Shown here: positions 1 to 7,578 of the stretch, one piece after another
How the letters are laid out: every line of letters begins with the position of its first letter
Numbering within the stretch: position 1 is the stretch's first letter
DNA from: Streptomyces sp. NBC_01016
GTDB lineage: Bacteria > Actinomycetota > Actinomycetes > Streptomycetales > Streptomycetaceae
Assembly (NCBI RefSeq): GCF_026341035.1
Contig: NZ_JAPEOQ010000001.1
Span: forward strand, 2,790,001 to 2,854,000
DNA: 64,000 bases
Direction of reading: 5' to 3'
Made by a program: the position numbers and the translations under genes
Notes under the pieces: generated by a model
The model's database searches: none
Told to the model about the DNA's origin: nothing
The model's input: the letters and a program-made list of their open reading frames with translations, nothing else

Positions 1-1012
1 GGGTGTGGTCGGGGACCTGGTGGCGGTCGAGTTCGGAGAGTTCGCCGATGCGGCGGTCCAGGGTGCCGGTGGTCTCGGCGGCCTTGGTGGCGTACTTGGC
101 GACGTAGGCGGCCACGGCCTGTTCAGTGATGTCGGAGCCGTCGCCGAAGGCCTTGACCGGGCGTACGTCGAGTTGGGTGCCCCAGCGGAAGGTGCGGGCC
201 GGTTCGTCCTCGGCGGCCGGGATCGACATCGACGTGTAGCTGTGGCTGGCGGCGGCGTGGATCGCGTCGGCGAGGAGCGTGACCGTGGCCCAGGACGGCG
301 GCGGGGTCTCGGGTCCTTCCGGGCCGTCGATGCGGATCACGGCGTGGAAGTGCAGGGCTCCGCGCTTCTGGAACTCGGCGACCTTGCCGTACGAGAGGCG
401 GGCCGACTCCTTGAGTTCGCGCTGGGTGACTCCGGCGCGGGCGGCGATCTCGCGGCGCAGGCGGGTCGTGAAGCGCATCCACAGGTCGCCCGCGTGGTTG
501 TTGAAGAGGACGGCGGCGGCGTAGTCGTACGTCGTCGGGTCCAGGGCCGTGCCGAGGGCGGGGTCGTCGGCGGCGTGGCGGGTGCCGCAGCGGCAGGTGC
601 CGGAGTCGGGGCGGTTGTGGACCGGGCCGAAGGACGGGGCGGTGAGCGTGGCGAAGACGCGGGGGTGGTCGCGGACCGTGGAGGGGATGTCGCGGCGGTC
701 GTCTCCGGCCAGGCCCGCGCGGATGAGGTGGTAGGTGTCGCCCGCGTAGGTGAAGGCGCAGGACGGGCAGCGGGAGGCGCGGCGGTTGCCGCAGGCGAGG
801 CGGAGTCGGCCGCCCGGTTCGGTCTCGGTGGAGTAGTGGTGCAGGGTCTCGCCGGTGGTCTTGTCCTTGGTGAGGGTCCAGCCGGTGAGGTGGATCGGGT
901 CGGAGCAGCCGCCGGTGCGCTGGATCTGGTCCTGCCAGCGGTCGAAGTCGGCGGCCGAAGCCACCCTCAGCAGGTCGCCGAGGGTGGTCGGGTCGAGGAG
1001 CGTGTCAGACAC
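1..1012 (-). CDS. repSA: RepSA-type rolling-circle replication initiator (3' part cut by window edge)
   Basis: This is an AICE replication initiator, expected to nick the excised circle and start rolling-circle replication. I translated the open minus frame from the GTG at 1012 and it runs off the left edge without a stop. The N-terminal third has a cysteine cluster (CGNRRASRCPSCAF) followed by a CRCGTRH segment. Further on lies AEFQKRGALHFHAVIR, which carries the HxH metal-binding motif of Rep proteins. It overlaps the upstream small zinc-finger gene by 8 bp, which supports translational coupling. Content and position match pSAM2 repSA, which normally lies next to xis and int; those would be to the left of this window. 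The C-terminal part, including any catalytic tyrosine, is not visible. Confidence 0.85.
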   Translation of the reverse strand, partial: MSDTLLDPTTLGDLLRVASAADFDRWQDQIQRTGGCSDPIHLTGWTLTKDKTTGETLHHYSTETEPGGRLRLACGNRRASRCPSCAFTYAGDTYHLIRAGLAGDDRRDIPSTVRDHPRVFATLTAPSFGPVHNRPDSGTCRCGTRHAADDPALGTALDPTTYDYAAAVLFNNHAGDLWMRFTTRLRREIAARAGVTQRELKESARLSYGKVAEFQKRGALHFHAVIRIDGPEGPETPPPSWATVTLLADAIHAAASHSYTSMSIPAAEDEPARTFRWGTQLDVRPVKAFGDGSDITEQAVAAYVAKYATKAAETTGTLDRRIGELSELDRHQVPDHT

Positions 1013-1196
1013 GGGCGCCCTCCTGCGCGGTGCGGGTGCGGAGGACGACGAAGCCGGTGCCGTCACAGGACGGGCAGTCGGCGGTGATGGTGCGCAGGTG
1101 GCCGTGCCGGTCACGGCCGCCGAGGGTGATGGCGACGGAGGCGAAGCCGTCGCAGGCGGCGCAGATCCGGGACGGGCGGTGGGTTCGGTGCGTCAT
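1005..1196 (-). CDS. Small double-CxxC zinc-finger protein of AICE
   Basis: A 63-residue protein with two CxxC pairs, ICAACDG near residue 12 and CPSCDGTGF near residue 41, which together resemble half of a DnaJ-type zinc finger. The stop overlaps the GTG of the Rep gene, so the two are probably co-translated. Proteins of this size and pattern are common directly upstream of rep in Streptomyces integrative elements. A regulatory or accessory role in replication is inferred only from position. Confidence 0.6.
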   Translation of the reverse strand: MTHRTHRPSRICAACDGFASVAITLGGRDRHGHLRTITADCPSCDGTGFVVLRTRTAQEGARV

Positions 1197-1238
1197 GCTG
1201 GGGGTTCCTTCCGGTGCTTGGATCGGTTGGGGACGGCT

Positions 1239-1277
1239 CCCGGGCGGTGGAGACTTGGCGGTTTCAGGCCGCCCGGG
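1239..1277. terminator. 9-bp inverted repeat after the spdB-like gene
   Basis: Perfect arms CCCGGGCGG (1239-1247) and CCGCCCGGG (1269-1277) flank a 21-base loop. The hairpin sits just beyond the stop of the minus-strand gene ending at 1284 and before the zinc-finger/rep pair. It could attenuate transcription between the transfer and replication modules. There is no T tract. Confidence 0.4.
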
Positions 1278-1283
1278 GGCCGG

Positions 1284-1607
1284 TCAGCGGCGCTTGTGCT
1301 CGGAGTTCATGAGCGAGCGGATGACGAGCGCGGTGATGGCGGTCGATCCGGCGGTGATGGCGACGGCCAGGAGCAGCGAGACCAGGACGGTGCCGAGGAC
1401 CAGGACGACGCCCGTGCCGCCGACGACGAGGGTGATCAGGGCGCCGGGCGTGAGCTGGATCGTGGGGCGGGTCGAGGTCGGAGCCGGGGCGGCGGGCTGT
1501 GCGGGTGCTGCCGGGGTGGGGTGCGTGATCGCGGTCGGCTCGACGACGGCGGGCGGGGTGACCTGGCCGGTCGGCACGGGCATGGACGGGACCTTGGGAC
1601 GCAGCAT
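1284..1607 (-). CDS. SpdB-like mobile-element spread protein
   Basis: A 107-residue protein starting MLRPKVPSMPVPTGQ. It has a Pro/Ala/Thr-rich N-terminal half and then a strongly hydrophobic stretch (LITLVVGGTGVVLVLGTV and onward, about residues 60-92) that forms one or two membrane segments. It ends with a basic tail (MNSEHKRR). Small Pro-rich membrane proteins of this type are the Spd (spread) proteins of Streptomyces conjugative elements, which act with TraB in intramycelial plasmid spread. The ATG at 1607 is chosen because the in-frame upstream extension is Arg/Pro-rich and looks non-coding. The gene lies in the same minus-strand transfer operon as traB. Confidence 0.6.
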   Translation of the reverse strand: MLRPKVPSMPVPTGQVTPPAVVEPTAITHPTPAAPAQPAAPAPTSTRPTIQLTPGALITLVVGGTGVVLVLGTVLVSLLLAVAITAGSTAITALVIRSLMNSEHKRR

Positions 1608-1633
1608 CGGGACGTACTCCCTTCCGTGGGCGG

Positions 1634-1789
1634 TTACTTGACGGCGGTGTCGATGACCGGGGCGAGGATGCTGTCGGCGAGGAGGTAGCCGCCCAGGAGC
1701 AGGAGGGCGACGAGCCACCAGGGCGGGCGCATGAGCTTGATGCCGACCAGGCCGACGCAGGCGACGAAGAACCAGAGCGGGACGTCCAT
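1634..1789 (-). CDS. 51-residue two-helix membrane protein
   Basis: Translation from the ATG at 1789 gives a 51-residue protein beginning MDVPLWFFVACVGLVGIKLM and ending DSILAPVIDTAVK before a TAA stop. It is almost all hydrophobic, with two predicted membrane helices separated by RPPWW. It fits exactly between two other small AICE genes, with a purine-rich stretch (GAGGAGACCGCC) ahead of the start. I infer a spread or transfer accessory role from the operon; no family is recognised. Confidence 0.55.
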   Translation of the reverse strand: MDVPLWFFVACVGLVGIKLMRPPWWLVALLLLGGYLLADSILAPVIDTAVK

Positions 1790-1799
1790 GGCGGTCTCC

Positions 1800-1991
1800 T
1801 CAGCGGACGCGGCAGCGGTGGGTGCGGGCGGCGAGTTGGGCGGCGGACTGGCTGGAGTAGTCCGAGGACCAGCCGCAGCGGTCGGCGGTGCACACGGCGG
1901 CGTGCTTGGTGCGGCCGTGGCGGTCGCGGTGGGTTCCGACCTGGACGGGGCCGATCTGCATCACGGAGTGGAAGTGGTCGCGGGCGGGCAT
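1800..1991 (-). CDS. Small mobile-element transfer protein with Cys/His motif
   Basis: A 63-residue protein beginning MPARDHFHSVMQIGPVQVGT. Its second half has a CTADRCGW segment and a C-terminal AARTHRCRVR, a pattern consistent with one zinc-binding site. Small Cys/His proteins of this type occur in Streptomyces AICEs between spd genes and are usually labelled mobile element transfer proteins. It is six bases from the next minus-strand gene and clearly in the same operon. The biochemical role is unknown. Confidence 0.55.
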   Translation of the reverse strand: MPARDHFHSVMQIGPVQVGTHRDRHGRTKHAAVCTADRCGWSSDYSSQSAAQLAARTHRCRVR

Positions 1992-1996
1992 GTCGG

Positions 1997-2182
1997 TCAG
2001 TCCTCTCGGTGGGTGGGCTCGGGGTACTGGGCGCGGATGCTCTGGGCGACGGCCGGGTCGGCGGTCTGCTCGGCGGCGGTGTCGGCGAGCAGGTAAGCGA
2101 GGTACGGGCGGCCGGTGGCGGCCATTTCGCGGGCGGCGTCGAGGTAGTCGGCGGCGGTCAGGTCGGCGGGGTTGCTGGTCAT
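1997..2182 (-). CDS. Small hypothetical protein in AICE transfer operon
   Basis: A 61-residue, acidic, Ala-rich and probably helical protein (MTSNPADLTAADYLDAAREM at the N terminus). There are no membrane segments or cysteines. It has a good ribosome site (GGGAGG) ahead of the ATG and is separated by 18 bases from the DUF2637 gene upstream. It is not recognised beyond being typical of Streptomyces AICE operons. Confidence 0.5.
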   Translation of the reverse strand: MTSNPADLTAADYLDAAREMAATGRPYLAYLLADTAAEQTADPAVAQSIRAQYPEPTHRED

Positions 2183-2200
2183 GTCGACCTCCCTTGTGGA

Positions 2201-2896
2201 TCAGGTGAGTTGGGCGGCGATGGCGTCGGCCAGCTGGGGCGGGACGCCGAGGCGGGAGCGCAGGGTGTCGGGGTCGATGGCGTTGCCGGTGCGGGCCTGG
2301 TGGGCGTCGGCGACCTTGCGGGCGTGGGCGACGAGGGCGGCCGGGACGGCGGGGGCCGGTTCGGCGGGTGCCGGGGGTGCGGGCTCGGTGGCGGTGGCCG
2401 GGAGCTCCGGGGTTTCCTCGGCGGCCGGAGGTTCTACGGGCTCCGGGGTCGGGGGCGTCGGCTGCTCGATTTCCGGCTCGGGTTCGGGTGCCGGCCGAAC
2501 CGTCTCCCGCTCGACTTCAACGGGCGCGGCCGTGGCCGTATGGGCCAGGAGCGTGCCGCCGAGGAAGGCGATCGCGGGCCATCCGGCGACGCCGATCCGG
2601 AGCCAGGCGGGCGGGTGCTCGACGTCGAGGAGTCCGGCGGTGGCGACGTTGGCGCCGAGCGAGGCGAACAGCGCGACGGCGAACCAGGTCCAGGCGAGCC
2701 GGGAGCGCCGGTCGCTACGAAGCCGACGCCAGGCGGCGACCAGGAGCAGGTCGACGCTCACCGGGTAGGCCCAGGCCTTCCAGCCGTCTTGTCCGGCAGC
2801 GGCGGCCAGGTCGTGGAGGTGGGCGAAGGAGAGGGCTCCGGCGATGACGGCCTGGACGAGGACGGCGTCCGGGCGAAGCGCGGTGCGGGCCGTCAC
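2201..2896 (-). CDS. DUF2637 membrane protein (SpdA-like)
   Basis: A 231-residue protein. The first ~125 residues contain four hydrophobic segments, including AVIAGALSFAHLHDLAA, AWAYPVSVDLLLVAAW and WTWFAVALFASLGANVA, which is the DUF2637 layout. A long Pro/Glu linker (about residues 130-175) leads to a C-terminal region (ALVAHARKVADAHQARTG...RLGVPPQLADAIAAQL) that looks like a small helical DNA-binding or wHTH domain. DUF2637 proteins are standard members of Streptomyces AICE and plasmid transfer operons. A role in spread or membrane pore organisation alongside TraB is inferred from context. Confidence 0.7.
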   Translation of the reverse strand: MTARTALRPDAVLVQAVIAGALSFAHLHDLAAAAGQDGWKAWAYPVSVDLLLVAAWRRLRSDRRSRLAWTWFAVALFASLGANVATAGLLDVEHPPAWLRIGVAGWPAIAFLGGTLLAHTATAAPVEVERETVRPAPEPEPEIEQPTPPTPEPVEPPAAEETPELPATATEPAPPAPAEPAPAVPAALVAHARKVADAHQARTGNAIDPDTLRSRLGVPPQLADAIAAQLT

Positions 2897-2899
2897 CGG

Positions 2900-3085
2900 T
2901 CAGCCCTCCGTGGCGTCGTCGCCGCCGTCGTACGGCATGGGCGGCAGGACCCCGATCGGCAGGGACAGGGCGAGCGCGGGGGCGATGACCTCGACGAACG
3001 CGGCGTCGGTCTCGTAGCGGCGCTCGTACAGGTCGAGTGCGCCGAGGAGGGCGGCGGTGCGGGCGAAGTCCTCGTTGGCGTCCAT
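2900..3085 (-). CDS. Small acidic hypothetical protein of AICE
   Basis: A 61-residue protein from the ATG at 3085 (MDANEDFARTAALLGALDLY). The start is set by AGGAGG eight bases upstream; a longer in-frame ATG at 3109 lacks this. The protein is acidic with a central hydrophobic stretch (VIAPALALSLPIGVLPP). It lies between the traB remnant and the DUF2637 gene, only three bases from the latter. No family recognised. Confidence 0.5.
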   Translation of the reverse strand: MDANEDFARTAALLGALDLYERRYETDAAFVEVIAPALALSLPIGVLPPMPYDGGDDATEG

Positions 3086-3165
3086 GGGTTGGCCTCCTGT
3101 TTTGGGCATGGGCGGGGTAGGGACGTGGCGCGGGGCGGTCGCGCCGACCGTGGAGCGAGGGGGAG

Positions 3166-4532
3166 TCAGGCCGTGACGGTGGCGGCCTTGGTGAGTGACA
3201 CGGAGGACCGGGCGGGCGCGGGCACCGTGGGCCGGAAGGCGGCGAGCGCGGGCAGGTCCGGGGTCCGGTCGGCATGGGCGTTGCAGAGGTTCACGGCGGC
3301 GCGCAGCGAGGTGTGCGGGGCGCGGATGCGGGCCCAGCCGCCGGTCGAGTCACCGGCGACGGCGATGCCGGGGGTGTCGGGTGAGATCTGGATGGCGGCG
3401 AGTACGGCGTCCGGGGAGATGTCGCCGAAGGCCATGTTGGCGCTGGTCTCGTCGTTGACGCGGTGGGCGGTACGGCCGGTGAGCTGGGCGCGGAGCATCG
3501 TGATGCCCTTGCCGAGTTCGGAGCCGAAGCGCTGCCCGCAGATTCCAGGTAGATGCCGGCCGCGCGGCCGAGCTGGGCGAGGCGGACGAGGGCGGTGACG
3601 ATGCGGTCGCGGCGCTTCTCCTCGTCCTTGGTGGCGTACAGGGCGAGTTCGGCGACCTCGTCGACCAGGACGACGACCGGGGTCGGGCGCAGGTCGGCGG
3701 GCAGGTCCCAGATGTCGGCGGCGATCTCCGCGTCCGGGACGCCGATGCTGATGCGCTGTTCGGCGCGGATGAGCTGGTAGACCTCCTGCATGTGGTCGAC
3801 GAGCGCGTCGAGGAGTTCGAGCGCGGTGTCCGGGTCGTCGGCGAGCGCGGAGAACCGGCGGGCGAGCGGGAAGAGTTCGACGCCCTGCTTGCAGTCGATG
3901 CCGACCAGGGCGACGTCGAGCGGGGCCAGGCCGCACACGAGGTTGCGCTGGTAGACGGACTTGCCGGACTCGGTGGCGCCGAGGGTCAGACCGTGCGGAA
4001 CGGCCCGGTAATCGCGGTAGTGGACCGAGCCGTCCTCGCGCAGCGCGACCGGGACACGTAGCGGCGACGAACCGGCGGCGGTGCTGGGCGCAGGCATTTG
4101 CACCCGCTTGAGCACGTCGTAGCCGGTCATGCGCAACTCGACAACACCGGCCCGAAGTTCACGGGAGGCGACGCCCTGCATCCCGAAGGAGTGGCGCAGC
4201 CGGTCGGTGGCGGCGGAGAAGTCGAAGGCGTCCTGGCCGGGGCGGAGCTTGAGCCGCAGGACGAGGCCGGTCCGGGTGGGCCGCAGCCGCAGGATGCGCG
4301 GCGAACGGGACTCGGGAAGCGGCCGGTTGGCCAGTCGGGCGAGTGCGAGGCGCCAGCGCGAGGGCGGGACCGTGAGCCCGCAGGCCTCCATCACGGAGGC
4401 GTAGCGGACCAGGAGCCGCAGCGACGCGAGCACGGCGCCGAAGCAGACCCAGTACCAGGCGGGGCGCCGCCACCGCAGAACACCTGCGGCGACGGCAACC
4501 ACCACGAGCACGATGACGATGAACTCGCCCAT
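3166..4532 (-). pseudogene. traB: Frameshifted TraB/FtsK-SpoIIIE conjugal DNA translocase
   Basis: TraB-type proteins pump double-stranded plasmid DNA between Streptomyces hyphae as FtsK-like hexamers. From the ATG at 4532 the reading gives a membrane N terminus (MGEFIVIVLVVVAVAAG), Walker A GATESGKS (residues 185-192) and Walker B VVVLVDEVAE (about 286-295), up to LGRAAGIYLE (to residue 330). The conserved continuation ICGQRFGSELGKGITMLRAQ then appears in another frame. The sequence at 3541-3548 shows one base missing between the Glu and Ile codons. After the shift the second frame continues through TGRTAHRVNDETSANMAFGD to a stop at 3166. Total length fits one deletion in a protein of about 455 residues. 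Either the element has lost transfer or this is a sequencing error. Confidence 0.85.
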
Positions 4533-4534
4533 GA

Positions 4535-4891
4535 TCAGGCCGCCTTGGCCGTCGTCGTGTTGGCGGCGAGCGAGGTGACGGCGACGGCGCGGAAGGCGAT
4601 GCCGTGCCGCTTCTGCCCGTTGAACTCGTTCTCCCACGGGCGGGCGATCAGGCCGGTGAGCGCGACGGGCGTACCCATCGTCAGCTCCTCGGAGACGCCG
4701 GTCTCGGGGACGGTGACGGACAGGATCTCCACCTGGTCGTTGGCCGCGAACATCACGTCCACGGTCATCAGCTTGCCGCCGGTCTCGACGTCCAGGGCGA
4801 CCTCACCGGTCTTGCGGTCCTTGACCTTGACCTGCGGGGTCTTGGCGACCATCACGGTGGCGGCGGTGGTGTCGACGGGGATCTGACGCAC
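4535..4891 (-). CDS. Conserved AICE protein upstream of traB
   Basis: A 118-residue protein, probably starting at the GTG at 4891 because AGGAG lies nine bases ahead; an ATG at 4927 would overlap the operator. The body is beta-rich (VKVKDRKTGEVALDVETGG, then VDVMFAANDQVEILSVTVPE and VALTGLIARPWENEFNGQKR) and reads like an OB-fold-type small protein. Close relatives occur immediately upstream of the FtsK/TraB gene in many Streptomyces AICEs. It is first in the transfer operon and two bases from traB. Function is not established; a positional parallel with the pSAM2 replication activator Pra is only a guess. Confidence 0.55.
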   Translation of the reverse strand: MRQIPVDTTAATVMVAKTPQVKVKDRKTGEVALDVETGGKLMTVDVMFAANDQVEILSVTVPETGVSEELTMGTPVALTGLIARPWENEFNGQKRHGIAFRAVAVTSLAANTTTAKAA

Positions 4892-4925
4892 AGAGATCAC
4901 TCCTATGTAGGGGCTGGACTCCGTC

Positions 4926-4977
4926 ACTCATGTACATGAGTGGCATGAAGAAGAGTGCAACACTCCTATACATGAGT
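4926..4977. promoter_or_regulatory. Paired KorSA-type operators before the transfer operon
   Basis: Two 16-bp sites start 36 bp apart: ACTCATGTACATGAGT at 4926-4941, a perfect palindrome, and ACTCCTATACATGAGT at 4962-4977. A further half-site (ACTCCTATGTAG) lies at 4899-4910. A closely related site overlaps the Nudix start at 6604-6619. Repetition of one 16-mer at both controlled promoters points to the GntR repressor encoded at 5804-6583. Confidence 0.7.
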
Positions 4978-5142
4978 CAACCCGCCGCGACGAGAAAGTC
5001 ACGACGGGCCGCGATGAGTTGAGCGTGTGTCAGGGATGCTTGGTCAGAACCGGCGATCCGTAGGCCACTGAGAAGGGTGCTCGATCCCGGTCGTCATGGA
5101 GTTGAGACCGGCCGACGGTGGCGTCCGGGCGGACAGCGCTCG

Positions 5143-5715
5143 TCACAGGTCCACCACCTCCTCCAGGTCGGGGAACCAGGGGCGATCCGCCGCCCAGTGG
5201 GTGACCCAGCCCGCGAAGCCCGAAGGGCCGGGCATCTGGCCTCGCTCCCCTCCGAACGGTATGGCCGACTCGCCGTCGAGCATCCATACCGCGCCGCGAT
5301 GCGTGCCGGAGACGATCAGGTGCCAATCCATGCCGCAGCCTTCGGTGCCCAGGTAAAGGGATCCGTCGAAGGTGATGTCGTCGAGGCGCTCCCAGTACAG
5401 CTCGTCGTCGGAGTCGACACCGTCGTCCCACTCGCCGAGCCATTCCTCGGTCAGAGGGAAGGGCCGGGCCAGGAGGCCTGGTTCCGTACGCTCGGACATG
5501 GCACCGAGGGAAAGCAGCCCCTCCTTGGGAGGGCCCAGGGGCGACCCGTCGGCGATCTCCGCGACGAAGGTGCGGTACGGCTCGGGCAAGAGGACGCCGT
5601 GCTCGGCCTCGAAGGCACGGACGGCATCCCAGCCCAGGGCGGATGCGCTGTTGGTGGCCGCGAAAGCGGCACGAAGGGCGGCCAGTTCGGCCGGGTCCGC
5701 GTGCTCCGTATTCAT
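5143..5715 (-). CDS. SMI1/KNR4 (SUKH) family immunity-like protein
   Basis: A 190-residue soluble acidic protein. The N-terminal half has the SUKH pattern: [22 protein letters not shown], then [19 protein letters not shown]. The second half carries [37 protein letters not shown] and a tail with [19 protein letters not shown] proteins commonly serve as immunity proteins against contact-dependent or polymorphic toxins, or as stress-linked scaffolds. No toxin gene is adjacent, so here it is best viewed as orphan cargo between the repressor and the transfer operon. Confidence 0.75.
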   Translation of the reverse strand: MNTEHADPAELAALRAAFAATNSASALGWDAVRAFEAEHGVLLPEPYRTFVAEIADGSPLGPPKEGLLSLGAMSERTEPGLLARPFPLTEEWLGEWDDGVDSDDELYWERLDDITFDGSLYLGTEGCGMDWHLIVSGTHRGAVWMLDGESAIPFGGERGQMPGPSGFAGWVTHWAADRPWFPDLEEVVDL

Positions 5716-5803
5716 GCCCCAAGAAAAACACCCGCTCCGCCTCGTAGTGAACGAATCCGCTACTCGTCACAGATCGATACGTTCGCGGCTCCGGCACGAC
5801 GCC

Positions 5804-6583
5804 TCAGTCGGCTGCCGGGATCCGGTACTCGAAAACGAACTGGTCAGCGGCCATGAGGGTGTCGCACACCTCGACCACGCGACCCTCGGTCGTACGCGCC
5901 TCAAGAATCAGATGGATCACCGGCGAGCCGGGGCTCAGCGCCAGTTCGGACGCCTCCGCCTTGGAGGCCGGACGCCCTTGCAGCGTCTCGACGAACTCCG
6001 CGAACTCGTGCCCGTGGTCTTCGAGCCGGGCGTAGATGCCGCCACCGCCGGGGTTCTCGGCGAACAGCTCGGGGATGTCCTTCACAACGTCCCACGGGAG
6101 GTACGAGGAAGCCGTCTCGACCGGGGTGCCATTGCGGAAGTAGAGCCGTCGGCGAGCGAGGACCTGGGTGCCGGCCGGAACGCCGAGACGTTCGGCAGCA
6201 TCCTCCGGGGCCTCCATCGGACCGATGTAGAGCACGCTGACCTTCGCCGTGGCGCCGGACTGCGCGGACTCGGCGAGGTAGGCGGCCTTGCCGCCCTGGC
6301 GGTGCGAGCGCCGGAAGCGATCGGAGGAGCGCAGCCGTACCGGCGGCCGGTCCTTCACCATCGAGCCCTTGCCGTGCCGGGTCTCCACGAGCCCACTGGC
6401 CCGGACCTCGACCATCGCCTTACGGATCGTGCCGCCCGAAACGCCGTAGCGCTCGACCAGCTCCGACTCACTCGGCACCAGCTCACCCGGCTTGAGGACG
6501 CCAGCCCTGATCTGCTGAACCAGATCCTCAGCGATCCGCACGTACTGAGGGACGGACCTCCCCTCTCCCACTGCAGTTCCCAT
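5804..6583 (-). CDS. korSA: GntR/UTRA repressor of the AICE (KorSA-like)
   Basis: A 259-residue GntR-family regulator. The N-terminal winged helix includes [20 protein letters not shown] and [20 protein letters not shown] (about residues 14-60). A C-terminal UTRA-type ligand domain (about 95-255) ends YRIPAAD. KorSA in pSAM2 represses pra and so keeps the element quiescent. Here the gene is divergent from the Nudix gene with only 18 bases between start codons, and AGGAGG precedes its ATG. The palindromes at 4926-4977 and 6604-6619 are its likely targets, giving autoregulation and control of transfer. Confidence 0.8.
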   Translation of the reverse strand: MGTAVGEGRSVPQYVRIAEDLVQQIRAGVLKPGELVPSESELVERYGVSGGTIRKAMVEVRASGLVETRHGKGSMVKDRPPVRLRSSDRFRRSHRQGGKAAYLAESAQSGATAKVSVLYIGPMEAPEDAAERLGVPAGTQVLARRRLYFRNGTPVETASSYLPWDVVKDIPELFAENPGGGGIYARLEDHGHEFAEFVETLQGRPASKAEASELALSPGSPVIHLILEARTTEGRVVEVCDTLMAADQFVFEYRIPAAD

Positions 6584-6601
6584 AGTCCTTTTCTTCCTCC
6601 T

Positions 6602-7069
6602 ATGCTCCTGTACATAAGTAACAGCGCCAAGGAAGGCCAGTCAACGCCACTGCACTCCGTGTCCGTAGCCGGAGTGGTGATCCGCGACGACGGCCGACTC
6701 CTGGCCATCCGCCGAGCGGACAACGGAACGTGGGAGCTGCCCGGCGGCGTGCTCGAACTCGAAGAGACCCCGGAGGCGGGCGTACGCCGCGAGGTCTGGG
6801 AAGAGACCGGCATCCACGTCGAGGTGGACGAGCTGACCGGCGTCTACAAGAACACGACCCGAGGCATCGTGGCTCTGGTGTTCCGCTGCAAGCCCGCGGG
6901 CGGTGAGGAGCGCACGTCGGACGAGTCCACGGCCGTGGAGTGGCTGACGCCCGACGAGGTCAGCGAGTACATGTCCGAGGTCTACTCGATCCGGCTCCTG
7001 GATGCCCTGGACGGGGCAGGCCCGCATGTCCGAAGCCATGACGGCAAGCGACTGACGCCAGCGCGATAG
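6602..7069 (+). CDS. pif: Nudix hydrolase, Pif-like immunity factor
   Basis: A 155-residue Nudix protein. The Nudix box spans [20 protein letters not shown] followed by [10 protein letters not shown] (about residues 45-75), with the REVWEE core intact. In pSAM2 the Nudix-containing Pif, encoded beside korSA, blocks redundant transfer into cells already carrying the element. The ATG at 6602 has no Shine-Dalgarno sequence and lies 18 bases from the repressor start, so the mRNA is probably leaderless and the operator at 6604-6619 covers the start codon. An in-frame GTG at 6659 is an alternative start. The substrate is unknown. Confidence 0.7.
   Translation: MLLYISNSAKEGQSTPLHSVSVAGVVIRDDGRLLAIRRADNGTWELPGGVLELEETPEAGVRREVWEETGIHVEVDELTGVYKNTTRGIVALVFRCKPAGGEERTSDESTAVEWLTPDEVSEYMSEVYSIRLLDALDGAGPHVRSHDGKRLTPAR
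6604..6619. promoter_or_regulatory. KorSA-type operator at Nudix start
   Basis: GCTCCTGTACATAAGT matches the 16-mers at 4926 and 4962 (shared core CTCnTnTACATnAGT). It overlaps the first codons of the Nudix gene and lies just upstream of the divergent repressor gene. Binding here could silence both. Confidence 0.65.
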
Positions 7070-7333
7070 AACTTTCCCTACTTCATCAAGACCGGCTGCG
7101 CTCCGCTCCGCCGGGCGCGCTTCCCGGCTCCGCTGCCCTTCGCGCTCATGCCTTCGGCCCGCGCTACGGGCGCTGCGCCGACGCGCGCCCACGTGGTTGA
7201 TGCCGGGGTGATGAGGCGGGTATCCGCACGGCTCGCCTCACGATCAAAGACGGTGCCTCCGGCGGGGGATCGGCCGGCACCGGGAGCCGGGGGAAACGCT
7301 GCCGAGTGCGGGTCCGTGGGTGGTTGCGAGGGC

Positions 7334-7479
7334 TTCCATCCCGTCCACCGTCGACCCAGGCAAAGCCGAGCAGGCGTGGCCCCTGGTGTCCAGGTCGTTC
7401 GTACAGTGGCGCGCTCCACCTGGACACCAGGGGCCACGCCCGCTCCACTGCGTGTGGGTCGACGGCGGACGGGATGGGA
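7334..7479. repeat. 146-bp nested inverted repeat
   Basis: The inner arms at 7373-7395 and 7418-7440 are perfect 23-bp complements, and the outer arms at 7334-7358 and 7455-7479 match in 23 of 25 positions. The arms are separated by 14 bases on each side, giving a symmetrical element. No gene fits 7070-7578. The element lies where the AICE backbone ends and the low-GC island begins. It may be a MITE-like insertion, a bidirectional terminator or a single-strand origin. Confidence 0.75.
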
Positions 7480-7578
7480 GCCGGGTAGGAGGGCAGGCAG
7501 AACGGCTGTGCCTCGGCCATAGCGCAGGACAAATGGAGACACCCCTCGCTCGGTGGAGCCTGAGATGCTCGGATCGAA

